A stretch of DNA of 64,000 nucleotides from an uncultured Clostridium sp. (GCA_947244325.1 CAMXJY010000003.1:64267-128266), one strand, 5' to 3'; shown: positions 53,070-63,290, counted from the stretch's first letter. A program made the numbers and translations. Notes: generated by a model from the letters alone, not told the origin.

Positions 53070-56000
53070 CTATTTTTTATTTTGTTTTTTAGCTTTTCTT
53101 ATTTGAACTACTATTATATTCATTAGGATTACTCCTGATATTACAACCATTGCTATTTGTGGTAATATATCTCCTGTTCCTGGTGTTAATAATTTTGTTA
53201 TTGTATTTTTATTTGCACTTCCACTTGAATTTCCATTACTTGAAACATTTCCTTTTGACCCACTATCTTCTATTATGTAGTTATAAATATTTTTTATAAT
53301 TGTTGGATTTTCATTTGGTTTTGGCTCTGGTTTTACTGGTTCTGGTGTTGGTTCTGGTTTTTCTGGCTCTGGTGCTGGTGCTGGTTGTTCTACTTTTTTA
53401 TAATAATATTTTACTTCAATTACCTCTTTTTTCATTTTTCCTTCTGCATTTTCTGGTAATTTTTCTCTTACTAATTCATATCCTTCTATTTCTTTTGAAC
53501 TTGTTTTATACGAATCTCCTTCATTTCCTTCATATAGTTTATCTTCTGCTATTTCTTTATTTGTCATTATATCTATATGTTTTTCTATTACTCCACTTGA
53601 TTTATGTGCATAATAATATCTTACATATGTTGTTACGTCTTCTGTTCCATCATCTTTTTTTGTTACTATCATTGTGCCTTCTGCATTTTCTGGTCTTTGT
53701 ACTAATTCATAATCAGCAAATTCTTTTTCTTTAGTTTTATATAAGTCACCTTCATGTCCTTCTATTATTTCTGTACTATCTTTTTTTACATAAGCATTTC
53801 CATTTGATACTTTTTCTTGTTCTAAGATTTTCTCACCAGTTATTATATCTATGTATTCTACTATTACATTTGTTTTTCTTATATATTTATATGTTACTGT
53901 TATCTGCTCTTTTGTCATTTCGCCTTTATGGTTCTCTGATACTTCCACTAAGTCATATCCTTCAAATTTCTTTTCTTCTGTCTCATATAAATCACCTTCA
54001 TGTCCATAAATATATTCTGTTGTATCTTTTCCAGATGTTTCTGGTATTTCTTTATCTACTGGTAATTTTTCACCTGTTACTATATCTATATACTCTACTT
54101 TTACTTCTGCTTTTCTTACATAATAGTACTCTACAGTAATTTCTGTTTCTACTTCTCCGTCTTCTTTTCTTATTACTGTCATTTCCCCTTTAGCATTTTC
54201 TGGTACTTCTACTAGGTCATATCCTTCAAATTTCTTTTCTTCTGTCTCATATAAATCACCTTCATGTCCATAAATATATTCTGTTGTATCTTTTTCTGGT
54301 ATTTCTGATATTTCTATATCTGCAGGCATTTTTTCTCCTGTTATCTTATCTATGTATTCTACTCTAACTGATGCTTTTCTTACATAATAATATTTTACTT
54401 CAATTACATCTACTGTCATTGTTCCTTCTGAGTTTTCTGGATACATTTCTTCTACTAAATCATATCCTTCAAATTCTTTTGGCTCTGTTTTATATGGTGT
54501 TCCTTCATTTCCTTCATATACTACACTTTCTAAGATTTCATTTGTTTTTATATCTATATGTTTTTCTATTACTCCTGCTGATATTTTTTCATAGTAGTAT
54601 TCTAATATAATTTCATCTTTTGTCATTATTACAGTTTCATTTTCTGGTTTTTCTACCAATACATATCCTTCAAAATCTTTTGATGTTGATGTATATGTAT
54701 CTCCAACCAATCCTTTTTGTTCTAATACTTCTAGCTCTTCTCCTGAATTTTTATCTATATGTTTTACTGTTACTTTAGTATTTTGTAAATAGTAATATAC
54801 TACTATTATTTCATCTCTTGTCATTGTTCCTGATGTATTTTTACTATCTTCTACAAACGTATAATTTTCTATATCTTTTGCTGATGTTTCATATGTTTTT
54901 CCTTCATATCCTTCTATTACTACTTCCTCTGCTAATACTAAATTGTCTGTGTTATCATTAATAGTTTCATCTTTTTCTAAAAATTTTACTATTACCCTTG
55001 TATTTTTTGCATAATAATATGTAAATATTTGCTCTTCTTCTGTATAGTTTCCTTTAGTTGGATTTGGACTTTCTATTAATGTATATCCATCTATTTCTTT
55101 TACATCTTCTGCTACATCAAATTCATCAAACACTTTTCCAGTTTTTATTACTTCGTCTGATATTTCTTCTTCAGTTTCTTTATCTACATATTTTACTACT
55201 ACATTAGCATCTTTTCTTACATAATATACATTTATTATATTTTGACTTGGATCATCCACTACTGTTAAAGGTATATTTTCTACATTTTCCAATCTATATC
55301 CATCTTTTACTTTATCAATATATGAATCTATGACATCTCCAAATGTTGCAACTTCTGTCTCTGTATTTTTTTCATCTAATACTCCATCATAATAGTAATT
55401 TACTGTATAATCGAATTCCCATTTTATATAATAAACTTTTATTATATTTAGTGCTGGATATTCAGTTACTACAAGTGGTAAATTCTCTTCTTTTTCTAGC
55501 TTATATCCTTTTATATTTTTATCTTCATATGTTGTTATTTCATCTTGGAATACAGCTGTAAATTTATCTGTTTTAGATTCATCTATTACTCCATCATAGT
55601 AATATTCTACTGTATATTCAAAAGAATCTTTTGTATAATAAACTTTTATTATTCCATTATTTTCTATCACTTCTGGTATTTCTGCTGGTTCTATTTTTTC
55701 TAGTTTATATCCTGGATACTTATCTACTGTATTTATTTGAGTTTTATCTACTGTTAAAACGTCTGGCTGTAGCACTTGTACAGTTTGAGTTACTACTTGA
55801 GTATCTTCTTCTACTTTTATACCTTCTTTGTAGTATTCTACTGTATAACTTAAATTTTTTGTTTGATTTTCATCTATTACATAATATACTTGTAAAACAG
55901 TTTTATTTTCTACAGTATCTGGTAATTCAGAAATTTCAATTTCATTTTGTTTTATAACTTGTAGTTTATATCCATAATATTTATCTACTGTATTTATTGA

Positions 56001-59000
56001 AGATTTATCTACTGTTAAAATATCTGGCTGTAAAATTTGTACAGTTTGATTTACAACTTGAGTATCTTCCTCTACTTTTATACCTTCTTTGTAATATTCT
56101 ACAGTATAATCTAAATTCTTTGTTTGATTTTCATCTATTACATAATATACTTTTATTACATCTCCATTTGTTACTTCATCTGCTAAATGATCAATTATAT
56201 TTTCATTTGTTTTTAACTTTTCTAATTTGTAACCTATATACTTGTCTACTGTATTTATTGAAGATTTATCTACTTTTAATGTATCTGGTTTTAGTACTTG
56301 TACTGTGTTTTTAACTACTTGTGTATCTTCTTCTACTTTTACATCATTTTTATAGTATTCTACTGTATAACTTATTTCTTTTGTTTGACTTTCGTCTATC
56401 TCGTAATATACTTTTATTACATCTCCATTATTTACTATATTTGGAAGTTCTACAATATCACTATTATTTTTCTTTAAGTTTTCTAGTCTATATCCTAAAT
56501 ATTTATCTACTATATTTATTTGAGATTTGTCTAGTACTAAAGTATCTTCTTCTAACACTTGCACAGTTTTTCTTACTATTTGAGTATCTTCTTCAACTTT
56601 TACATCATTTTTATAATATTCTACTGTATAACTTAAATTCTTAGTTTGACTTTCATCTGTTACATAATAAATCCTTATTATTGTTTCTGTTTGTACTGAT
56701 TCTGGTAATACAGTTATTGTTCTATTATCTTGTTTCATATAGTCTAGCTTGTATCCTACATATTTGTCTACTATGTTTATTTCTGATTTATTTACTTTTA
56801 ATATATCTGGATCTAATATTTGTACTGTTTTTCTTACTACTTGTGTATCTTCTTCTACTTTTACATCATTTTGATAATATTCTACTGTATATTTTATGTT
56901 CTTTGTGTTTTCGTCATCTATCATGTAGTATACTTTTATTACTCCACCATTCTCTATTGTACTTGGTATTTCTACTGGATCTATTCTGTCTAATCTATAT
57001 CCTAAATATTTATCTACTATATTGATTTTTGATTTATCTACATCTAATATATCTGGTTGTAGTACTTGAACTCTTTTCTTTACTATTTGAGTATCTTCTT
57101 CTACTTTTCTATTTTCTTTATAGTACTCTACTGTATAACTTATATTTTTTGTTTGACTGTCATCAATAACATAATATACCTTTATTAAATCATTATTATT
57201 TACAGTATTTGGTAAACTTGATACTACTTTTCCGTTTAATTCTATATGTCCTAATTTATATCCTACATATTTATCTACTATATTTATTTTGCTTTTATTT
57301 ACTGTTAAAATATCTGGTTCTAGTACTTGTACATTTTTTCTCTCTATTTGTGTATCTTCTTCTACTTTCTCATCTTCTTGATAATATTCTACTTTATAAT
57401 TTAAGTTCTTTGTTTGTTCGTCATCTGTTACATAATATACTTTTATTACTGTTCCAGTTTCTACTGTATTTGGTAATACTTCTGGGTCTGTTCTTTCAAA
57501 TTTATATCCATAGTACTTATCTACTCTGTTTATTTGATTTTTATTTACAGCAAGTATTTCTTCATCTAATACTTGTATATTTTGTTTTACTACTTGAGTA
57601 TCTTCTGGTACACGTATATTATCTTTAAAATATTGTACTGTATAACTTACTTCTTTTGTTTGTTCTTCATCTATTATATAATATACTTTTATTACATCTC
57701 CATTATTTACTACATCTGGGATTGGCTCTGGAGTTGTTTTATCTAGTTTATAACCATAATATTTATTAACTGTATTAATTTTTGTTTTATCAACTCTTAA
57801 AGTATCTTCTTCTAATATTTGTACTGTATTTTTTACAATTTGTGTATCTTTATCTTGTTTTAATCCTGAAATATAGTATTCAACAGTATAGCTTATTTCT
57901 TTTGTTTGGCTTTCATCTATTACATAATATACTTTTATTACATCACCATTTTCAACTGTATCTGGTAATTTTGTTATTACATTGTTATTATTTTTTAGCT
58001 CTACTAATTTATATCCATAATATTTATCGGTTATATTTATTTGAGCTTTTTTAACTGTTAAAATATCATCTTCTAATAATTGAACTGTTTGTGATACAGT
58101 TTGTGTATCTTCTTCTACTTTTATACCTTCTTTATAATATTCTACTGTATAACTTAAGTTCTTTACCTGACTATCATCTGTTACATAATATACTTTTATA
58201 ATATTATTATCTGGATTTGTTGTTATTTTCAATGGTACATTTTCAAGTCTACTGAATTTATATCCATCTTTTGGTTTTTCTGTATATTCTTCTACAATAC
58301 TTTCAAATTCTGCACTTAATGTTTCTGTTTTTTCATTATCTTTTACATCATTATAATAATATTCTACTGTATAATCATAATGATTTTTTATCCATTTTGC
58401 TGTTATTTCTCCATCTTCTATTCCAAATGTATATTCTGTTCCATTTACTTCACCTTTTGTAGCTTCCCATTTATCAAAAGTATATCCTTCTTTTTCAGGT
58501 GTTCCAACATCAATTGTAGTTCCTACTAATTGGGGTTCTACTTCTGGTGTTGGATTTCCATCTAATGTTCCACCATCTAAGTTTATTGATAATCTTGATT
58601 TTACTTCTATTTTTAATACTGATGGCTCTCCTACATTATCTGCTACGTCTATTGCTTTTATATGAATATATTTTCCATTATTTACTAGCTCTACTAATAT
58701 ACTTTCATCTTCTACATATGTTGCTGTACTTATATCAAAATCTGTATTTTCACTATTTGTATCAATTATATAATAATATCCTTTTGTTCCTGTTGTTACT
58801 GTTTCTGTTCTTTGATTTGATGTTGAAAGAAGTAAGCTATTATCTGTATCATCATATGCTTCTACATAATATGAATATGTACTTCCATTATCTACTGCAT
58901 TATAATTTACTTTTATTTTATTAACTTCTTTTACACCTTCTGCAGAAATTGTTGGTGCATTTGGTGCTTTTAAGTCTTGTGCTGAATTATCTGTAAAGCC

Positions 59001-61934
59001 TATATCTTTTGTTCTTTGTTTTAAGTAAAATAATGTGTTTGCTAAAACTTTTCTCTCGTCTGGTGTTGATTCACACTTTGAATGTCCTGTTTGTATCATT
59101 GCTGTATTATTCCAAGTTGTTAAATAATATACTGGGCTTCCTGTTCCACCTGCATTATAATAATTATTTATTGAACGAGTAGAACCATGACCATCAAGTC
59201 CATCTACAAATGTCAACCATACATTACCTAAAGCTGCATTTGAATTTGTGTGTGTTTGTGGAATAGTTAATTTACTCCCTACTGGAATTTCATATGGAAA
59301 ATTAGTTAACAATCCGCTTTTCTTTACTTCTACTTTTGTTGAAGTATATGTCCAATCTCCTACCTTATCAATAGTATTTATATCTGAAGGCATATTATTG
59401 TAATATCCTACCTCTATATTAAAATATTTTCTTATTTTAGAAAGTCCTACATTATAATTGTTATATCCTATTACATCATGTCCTCCTAAAATTCCATAAC
59501 CAGATTTAATATACTCTTCTAAAAGCTCAACTGCTCTACTATTTGGATGTACACCGCCATTTGCATCCCAAGTTCCAACCATAACTACATCATAATCCCA
59601 AATAGTATCTGGATTATTATTAAAATCTTGCATACTCATAGGTGTTACTTTTATAATTTGTTGCCCTGTTATCGGATTTTTTCCATATGCATCAAAAGTT
59701 GTTGTAGTGCTTCCTTCAGTCATAGTTCCACCTTCCATCCATGCTTTTAATGAAGCTGACTTTGGAAGATTTTCTGATGTTCCATCTACATACCTAAATG
59801 TTACTGTTGGTATAGTATAATTACTATTAGATTCGGGATATACATTTAATACTTTAATAGGTTCAATTTCTTTATAAAAATTAACTGTTGAAATTGATTC
59901 CCATTCTGCTCCATCTTCATCATCTTTTCTTTGGTATGCTCTAAATACTTTATTTTCTGCATCATATGTAGACCAATCTAAATCTACTCCACCTTTTCCA
60001 TTTGCTGCTGTTAAATTTACTTCTGTTGTTAATTCTAATTCTGGTATTTTAAATTCATATACTTCACTTACATTTCCTACATTATCTTCTGCTACTACAT
60101 AAACGTATTTCATCTCATTTATATTTTGTATAACTAATTCTTCGCCTACTGCAACTTCTGTACTATCATATTTTGATACTACTGGAGTTGCTAATTTATT
60201 TTTAGTTGCTACAAATCTATATTTTGAAACTCCTGAACCTTCTCCAAGTATTTCATGTCTATCATTTACTGTTATATTTAACTTATTATTATTTAACTTT
60301 GCTTTTGTTATTGTCGGTGCTGTATTATCTATTTTATCAATTGTTATTGTTTGAGCTTTTACATTTCCTAATTCATCTTTATAAAATACTCTTGCTTGTG
60401 TTGGCTCATAAACATCACCAATAAATTTGTAATCTCTTGAATATGTATTTCCTTGTCTATCTGCTAATGCATAATCCTTTACATCATTAAATGCTATTGA
60501 TACATTTCCAATTCCATAATCTGTTGCTTCAAATGTAAATTCTTTTTCTCTTGCCCAATCTCCCATTATTTCTGTACCAGATATTGCTTGTGGGGCAATA
60601 GTATCAACTTTTCTAATTGTAAATTCTTGAGTAGTACTATTATTACATGCATCTGTAACTATTGCTGTAAATGTTCTACCTGTTAACCCAGCCTCAATTT
60701 CTGGTGTGAATGATATAGAATAATTACCATTTGTTACAGTTGTTTCACCTTTAAATAAAGAGTTTTCTTCATCATCTAATATTTCTACTGTTACTGTATT
60801 ACAATAATTTTCTGTACCTGAAATTGTAATTGGTTTTGTTTTACTCCATTCAATTAAAGAGCTATCATCTGATGTTATGTTTGTTATTGTTGGTTCGATT
60901 GGATCTGGTGCAATATAAAATTGTGCCATCAATCTACTTTCTCCTCCATCTAAATTAACATAAGCATCTGTCCAACAAAAATATAATGATTTCCATGTTG
61001 ATTTAAATGTTACTGTTGATGTTAAAGTTATATCTGTTCCGCCAACAGTTCCATCAACAGAATTTGTTCTTGTTTGATAAGGATCTCCTACATTTCTTAT
61101 TCCACTTGTTCTTTTATAAGTTGCTCCATTTGAAAATTTAAATTTTGTAATAACTGTATATGTTGCTGGAGCAGTAGAATTATTTGTTATCGTAAGATCT
61201 ACTGTTCCATATTCATTTCCACAAAATTCACAAATTATTTTTTTCTCTGCTGATACTATTAATTTATGTTTGTTAGTAGTGTAATTATAACCACATATTG
61301 CACATTTACCTAAATTATTACAATCTATTATTGTACCATCTGATTTATAACATCTTCTTTCATCATTAGTATCAGCTTTATATATCTCACCAACTCCATA
61401 TGAATTTAAATAATAACAATATATAGGCTCATCATTACAAACTTTACAAATTTTTATATGACTACAATACTCTGAAAATGGCGAATAAGTTTTTCCATCC
61501 CATACACAAGGTTTATATCCAATATATGAATATCCACATTTGCATGTTTTTGTATAATAATTATTTTTTCCACATGATTCGACTCCCGTCGCCCATGTTG
61601 TTGTATATGTATGTACAATTTCTTGTTGCTTTTCTCCACATGCCATACATTCTTGCCAATGCATATTTTCATCATACATTGTTTTCCAAAGATGTTCGTG
61701 CTGAGTTTCCTTTCCAAGAATTAATCCTGTTACATCTACAACTGTTATATCTGATGCTGACCTTAACAAGCTTCTAATATCTGTAGCTTCTATTACTTCT
61801 GATAATTCAACTGCAATATTTTCATTATCTACTTTACTTTCTTCTGCAACACTAGATTCTACTACAGAAAAAAGTATTAAAAAAGATATCATCATAATAA
61901 AAACCACTTTAATTAGTAAATCTTTTTTCTTCAT
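53070..61934 (-). CDS. giant secreted surface protein with Cys-rich head, Ig-like domains, ten 80-residue repeats and eight MucBP repeats (2954 aa)
   Basis: A cell-surface protein built from modules. A signal peptide lies at residues 1-30 (VVFIMMISFLILFSVVESS). A Cys/His-rich head (about 75-245) has repeated CxxCG pairs. Ig-like beta domains follow (VTVEILDDEENSLFKGETT, DTIAPQAISGTE, DNTAPTITKAK), then a DYDVVMVGTWDANGGVHPNS domain with GYGILGGHDVIGYNN, an InlB-type strand (LDGGTLDGNP...GYTFDKWEA), ten YTVEYYK repeats, eight MucBP repeats and a Pro/Glu spacer. The C-terminus has TPGTGD, a hydrophobic run (QIAMVVISGVILMNIIVV) and a basic tail: a sortase-like signal of non-LPXTG type. AAGGAGAGC precedes the ATG. 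MucBP-type repeats suggest binding to mucus or glycoprotein; this is inference. Confidence 0.9.
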   Translation of the reverse strand: MKKKDLLIKVVFIMMISFLILFSVVESSVAEESKVDNENIAVELSEVIEATDIRSLLRSASDITVVDVTGLILGKETQHEHLWKTMYDENMHWQECMACGEKQQEIVHTYTTTWATGVESCGKNNYYTKTCKCGYSYIGYKPCVWDGKTYSPFSEYCSHIKICKVCNDEPIYCYYLNSYGVGEIYKADTNDERRCYKSDGTIIDCNNLGKCAICGYNYTTNKHKLIVSAEKKIICEFCGNEYGTVDLTITNNSTAPATYTVITKFKFSNGATYKRTSGIRNVGDPYQTRTNSVDGTVGGTDITLTSTVTFKSTWKSLYFCWTDAYVNLDGGESRLMAQFYIAPDPIEPTITNITSDDSSLIEWSKTKPITISGTENYCNTVTVEILDDEENSLFKGETTVTNGNYSISFTPEIEAGLTGRTFTAIVTDACNNSTTQEFTIRKVDTIAPQAISGTEIMGDWAREKEFTFEATDYGIGNVSIAFNDVKDYALADRQGNTYSRDYKFIGDVYEPTQARVFYKDELGNVKAQTITIDKIDNTAPTITKAKLNNNKLNITVNDRHEILGEGSGVSKYRFVATKNKLATPVVSKYDSTEVAVGEELVIQNINEMKYVYVVAEDNVGNVSEVYEFKIPELELTTEVNLTAANGKGGVDLDWSTYDAENKVFRAYQRKDDEDGAEWESISTVNFYKEIEPIKVLNVYPESNSNYTIPTVTFRYVDGTSENLPKSASLKAWMEGGTMTEGSTTTTFDAYGKNPITGQQIIKVTPMSMQDFNNNPDTIWDYDVVMVGTWDANGGVHPNSRAVELLEEYIKSGYGILGGHDVIGYNNYNVGLSKIRKYFNIEVGYYNNMPSDINTIDKVGDWTYTSTKVEVKKSGLLTNFPYEIPVGSKLTIPQTHTNSNAALGNVWLTFVDGLDGHGSTRSINNYYNAGGTGSPVYYLTTWNNTAMIQTGHSKCESTPDERKVLANTLFYLKQRTKDIGFTDNSAQDLKAPNAPTISAEGVKEVNKIKVNYNAVDNGSTYSYYVEAYDDTDNSLLLSTSNQRTETVTTGTKGYYYIIDTNSENTDFDISTATYVEDESILVELVNNGKYIHIKAIDVADNVGEPSVLKIEVKSRLSINLDGGTLDGNPTPEVEPQLVGTTIDVGTPEKEGYTFDKWEATKGEVNGTEYTFGIEDGEITAKWIKNHYDYTVEYYYNDVKDNEKTETLSAEFESIVEEYTEKPKDGYKFSRLENVPLKITTNPDNNIIKVYYVTDDSQVKNLSYTVEYYKEGIKVEEDTQTVSQTVQLLEDDILTVKKAQINITDKYYGYKLVELKNNNNVITKLPDTVENGDVIKVYYVIDESQTKEISYTVEYYISGLKQDKDTQIVKNTVQILEEDTLRVDKTKINTVNKYYGYKLDKTTPEPIPDVVNNGDVIKVYYIIDEEQTKEVSYTVQYFKDNIRVPEDTQVVKQNIQVLDEEILAVNKNQINRVDKYYGYKFERTDPEVLPNTVETGTVIKVYYVTDDEQTKNLNYKVEYYQEDEKVEEDTQIERKNVQVLEPDILTVNKSKINIVDKYVGYKLGHIELNGKVVSSLPNTVNNNDLIKVYYVIDDSQTKNISYTVEYYKENRKVEEDTQIVKKRVQVLQPDILDVDKSKINIVDKYLGYRLDRIDPVEIPSTIENGGVIKVYYMIDDENTKNIKYTVEYYQNDVKVEEDTQVVRKTVQILDPDILKVNKSEINIVDKYVGYKLDYMKQDNRTITVLPESVQTETIIRIYYVTDESQTKNLSYTVEYYKNDVKVEEDTQIVRKTVQVLEEDTLVLDKSQINIVDKYLGYRLENLKKNNSDIVELPNIVNNGDVIKVYYEIDESQTKEISYTVEYYKNDVKVEEDTQVVKNTVQVLKPDTLKVDKSSINTVDKYIGYKLEKLKTNENIIDHLADEVTNGDVIKVYYVIDENQTKNLDYTVEYYKEGIKVEEDTQVVNQTVQILQPDILTVDKSSINTVDKYYGYKLQVIKQNEIEISELPDTVENKTVLQVYYVIDENQTKNLSYTVEYYKEGIKVEEDTQVVTQTVQVLQPDVLTVDKTQINTVDKYPGYKLEKIEPAEIPEVIENNGIIKVYYTKDSFEYTVEYYYDGVIDESKTDKFTAVFQDEITTYEDKNIKGYKLEKEENLPLVVTEYPALNIIKVYYIKWEFDYTVNYYYDGVLDEKNTETEVATFGDVIDSYIDKVKDGYRLENVENIPLTVVDDPSQNIINVYYVRKDANVVVKYVDKETEEEISDEVIKTGKVFDEFDVAEDVKEIDGYTLIESPNPTKGNYTEEEQIFTYYYAKNTRVIVKFLEKDETINDNTDNLVLAEEVVIEGYEGKTYETSAKDIENYTFVEDSKNTSGTMTRDEIIVVYYYLQNTKVTVKHIDKNSGEELEVLEQKGLVGDTYTSTSKDFEGYVLVEKPENETVIMTKDEIILEYYYEKISAGVIEKHIDIKTNEILESVVYEGNEGTPYKTEPKEFEGYDLVEEMYPENSEGTMTVDVIEVKYYYVRKASVRVEYIDKITGEKMPADIEISEIPEKDTTEYIYGHEGDLYETEEKKFEGYDLVEVPENAKGEMTVIRKEDGEVETEITVEYYYVRKAEVKVEYIDIVTGEKLPVDKEIPETSGKDTTEYIYGHEGDLYETEEKKFEGYDLVEVSENHKGEMTKEQITVTYKYIRKTNVIVEYIDIITGEKILEQEKVSNGNAYVKKDSTEIIEGHEGDLYKTKEKEFADYELVQRPENAEGTMIVTKKDDGTEDVTTYVRYYYAHKSSGVIEKHIDIMTNKEIAEDKLYEGNEGDSYKTSSKEIEGYELVREKLPENAEGKMKKEVIEVKYYYKKVEQPAPAPEPEKPEPTPEPVKPEPKPNENPTIIKNIYNYIIEDSGSKGNVSSNGNSSGSANKNTITKLLTPGTGDILPQIAMVVISGVILMNIIVVQIRKAKKQNKK
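53392..55208 (-). repeat. eight MucBP-type protein repeats inside the surface protein
   Basis: Eight units of about 65-90 residues share V-x-V/I-x-Y/H-I-D-x3-G/T-E near the start, G-x-E/V-G-x2-Y-x-T, F/I-E/D-GY-x-L-V-E and end in a V-x-YYY strand. Two of them are almost identical over a long part (TTEYIYGHEGDLYETEEKK is shared), suggesting recent duplication at the DNA level. Confidence 0.85.
55625..58158 (-). repeat. ten tandem 81-87-residue repeats inside the surface protein
   Basis: Each unit runs YTVEYYK ... VEEDTQ-V ... VLxxDxLxVDK ... INxVDKYxGYKL ... NGDVIKVYYVIDE-QTK. I count ten consecutive units, one with a variant K-D-NIRVPED and one with SGLKQDKD. The DNA copies remain similar enough for recombination, so repeat number may vary between strains. 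Related but shorter YYYDG units flank the array. Confidence 0.9.
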
Positions 61935-62026
61935 TTTCCATGCTCTCCTTTTTTTTCTATTTCTTCTCTTTATATAATAAAACTTTTTTTCAGCATTTTA
62001 CATGGTAGTTATTTCCATCATGAATT

Positions 62027-62058
62027 AAAATAGTATCCTCTTAAAAGCACACTATTTT
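62027..62058. promoter_or_regulatory. inverted repeat upstream of the giant surface protein
   Basis: AAAATAGT and ACTATTTT, 16 bases apart, about 95 bases upstream of the start codon. A possible operator or 5'-leader hairpin. No promoter hexamers nearby are convincing. Confidence 0.35.
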
Positions 62059-62120
62059 TTAGTTTCATTTTTTGAACACATTATTTGTGTATAATTTATA
62101 TACTCATAATACGCTTTTTT

Positions 62121-62250
62121 TCTAGAGTATACAAGTGCTGAATTCTGCCAAACTCTATATAGTCTGTTATTCCGTAATTTTTATAAAATTATATCTTTTT
62201 GATTAATTTTTTACTGATTTGATATTTTTTCTAGGGAATTCCGCACTTAT
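62121..62250. repeat. imperfect inverted repeats flanking about 80 bp in the divergent gap
   Basis: GAGTATACAAGTGCTGAATT (about 62125-62144) recurs inverted as CCGCACTTATAGTC (62241-62254), preceded by CTAGGGAATT. The paired cores are AAGTGC and GAATTC. The enclosed segment is AT-rich and gene-free. The gap 61935-62445 between the surface protein and the CAP gene holds no gene. Confidence 0.4.
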
Positions 62251-62378
62251 AGTCATTTTTTTATTATTCATAGTATGTGTATATAATAAGCATACTTTTT
62301 ATGTATTATAATTGTTAAATATTTTCCAATTTTTCCCATAATTTGGTATATTAAAAATTTCATTGGGTAAAATCTCTC

Positions 62379-62398
62379 TAAAGAAGATATCTTCTTTA
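62379..62398. promoter_or_regulatory. 20-bp perfect palindrome in the leader of the CAP gene
   Basis: Half site TAAAGAAGAT followed directly by its complement, with no loop, 48 bases before the ATG. A zero-loop palindrome suits a dimeric repressor site better than an RNA hairpin. A second small dyad, AGGAC-GTGCT-GTCCT, lies between it and the ribosome site. Confidence 0.45.
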
Positions 62399-62445
62399 AA
62401 TTTAATACAAAAGAGGACGTGCTGTCCTAGAAAGGATGATACTAT

Positions 62446-63195
62446 ATGAAAAATTGTTTATCAAATAACAAAATTGTTTTAATACTTACTTTTATTATTT
62501 TAGTTCTTTTGGTAAGTCTTTTTGCCACATGTTTTGGTATGGAAGATTATCAAACTCTTGATTTCTCTTTTGGAATCGTTAATACAGATTATTTAAACAT
62601 GAGAAGTGGTGCTGGAATAAATTATGATTCTATAGACCTTTTAAAGAAAAATGAATATGTAAGGGTATATGGAAAAATTGGAGAATGGTATATTATTCAA
62701 AATGAAGAAAATAAAATTGGTACAGCTAATGTAAAATATATAACTCCTACCAGTGAACAAAAAGCCCCAGTATCTAATACAGAAACTATAAATGAAGTGT
62801 CTAACACTAATTTAACAAGTGATGAATCTGAACTTCTCTCTTTAATAAATATGGAAAGACAAAAAAATAATTTATCAAATTTAGAGATTGACGAAAACTT
62901 GCAAAATGTTGCTAGACTTAAAGCTCAAGATCTGGTAGAAAATAATTATTTCTCACATATTTCACCTGTATATGGAACTCCTTTTGAAATGCTAAAAAAG
63001 CACAGTATTGCATATAAGACTGCTAGTGAAAATATAGCTGGAAATACCAGCGTTTCTTCTGCTCTTGATAGTTGGTTAAAATCTGAAGACCATAAGAAAA
63101 ATATTTTAAGTAATGATTATAACTATACTGGCATTGGTATTGTTGATAGTATTGCTTATGGGAAAATTATTGTAGAACTTTTTGTAGGAAAATAA
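62446..63195 (+). CDS. secreted SH3b-CAP (SCP/PR-1) domain protein
   Basis: A 249-aa exported protein. The signal peptide is VLILTFIILVLLVSLFATCF. A bacterial SH3 domain follows (DYLNMRSGAGINYDSIDLLK, VYGKIGEWYIIQ), a short Thr/Ser linker, and a C-terminal CAP domain (LLSLINMERQKNNLSNLEID, YFSHISPVYGTPFEML, ASENIAGNTSVSSALDSWL, HKKNILSNDYNYTGIGI), with the CAP His and Glu positions present. SH3b domains bind cell-wall peptides. CAP domains of spore-formers and others are secreted with mostly unknown function. GAAAGGATG precedes the ATG. It is transcribed divergently from the surface protein. Confidence 0.92.
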   Translation: MKNCLSNNKIVLILTFIILVLLVSLFATCFGMEDYQTLDFSFGIVNTDYLNMRSGAGINYDSIDLLKKNEYVRVYGKIGEWYIIQNEENKIGTANVKYITPTSEQKAPVSNTETINEVSNTNLTSDESELLSLINMERQKNNLSNLEIDENLQNVARLKAQDLVENNYFSHISPVYGTPFEMLKKHSIAYKTASENIAGNTSVSSALDSWLKSEDHKKNILSNDYNYTGIGIVDSIAYGKIIVELFVGK

Positions 63196-63260
63196 AAAAC
63201 TACATTCTGAATAACTCGATAAAAAAATTTATTTTAATTATATAAATTTATACAAAATAA

Positions 63261-63290
63261 AGGACAGCTAAAAAACTGTCCTTTTATTTT
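63261..63290. terminator. bidirectional terminator between the CAP gene and rpsU
   Basis: AGGACAG-CTAAAAAA-CTGTCCT with A-rich sequence on the left and TTTTATTTT on the right. It serves the CAP gene on plus and rpsU on minus, where it is followed by UUUAUUUUG. Confidence 0.85.

Noticed and set aside
53300..58924. Several plus-strand frames of 70-140 codons within the surface protein gene
   Set aside because: They recur with the same spacing as the protein repeats and consist of Leu/Tyr-rich low-complexity peptides; they are antisense shadows.
61935..62445. c-di-GMP or other riboswitch in the gap ahead of the CAP and adhesin genes
   Set aside because: None of the conserved riboswitch cores I know is present; only dyads and AT-rich sequence are seen.
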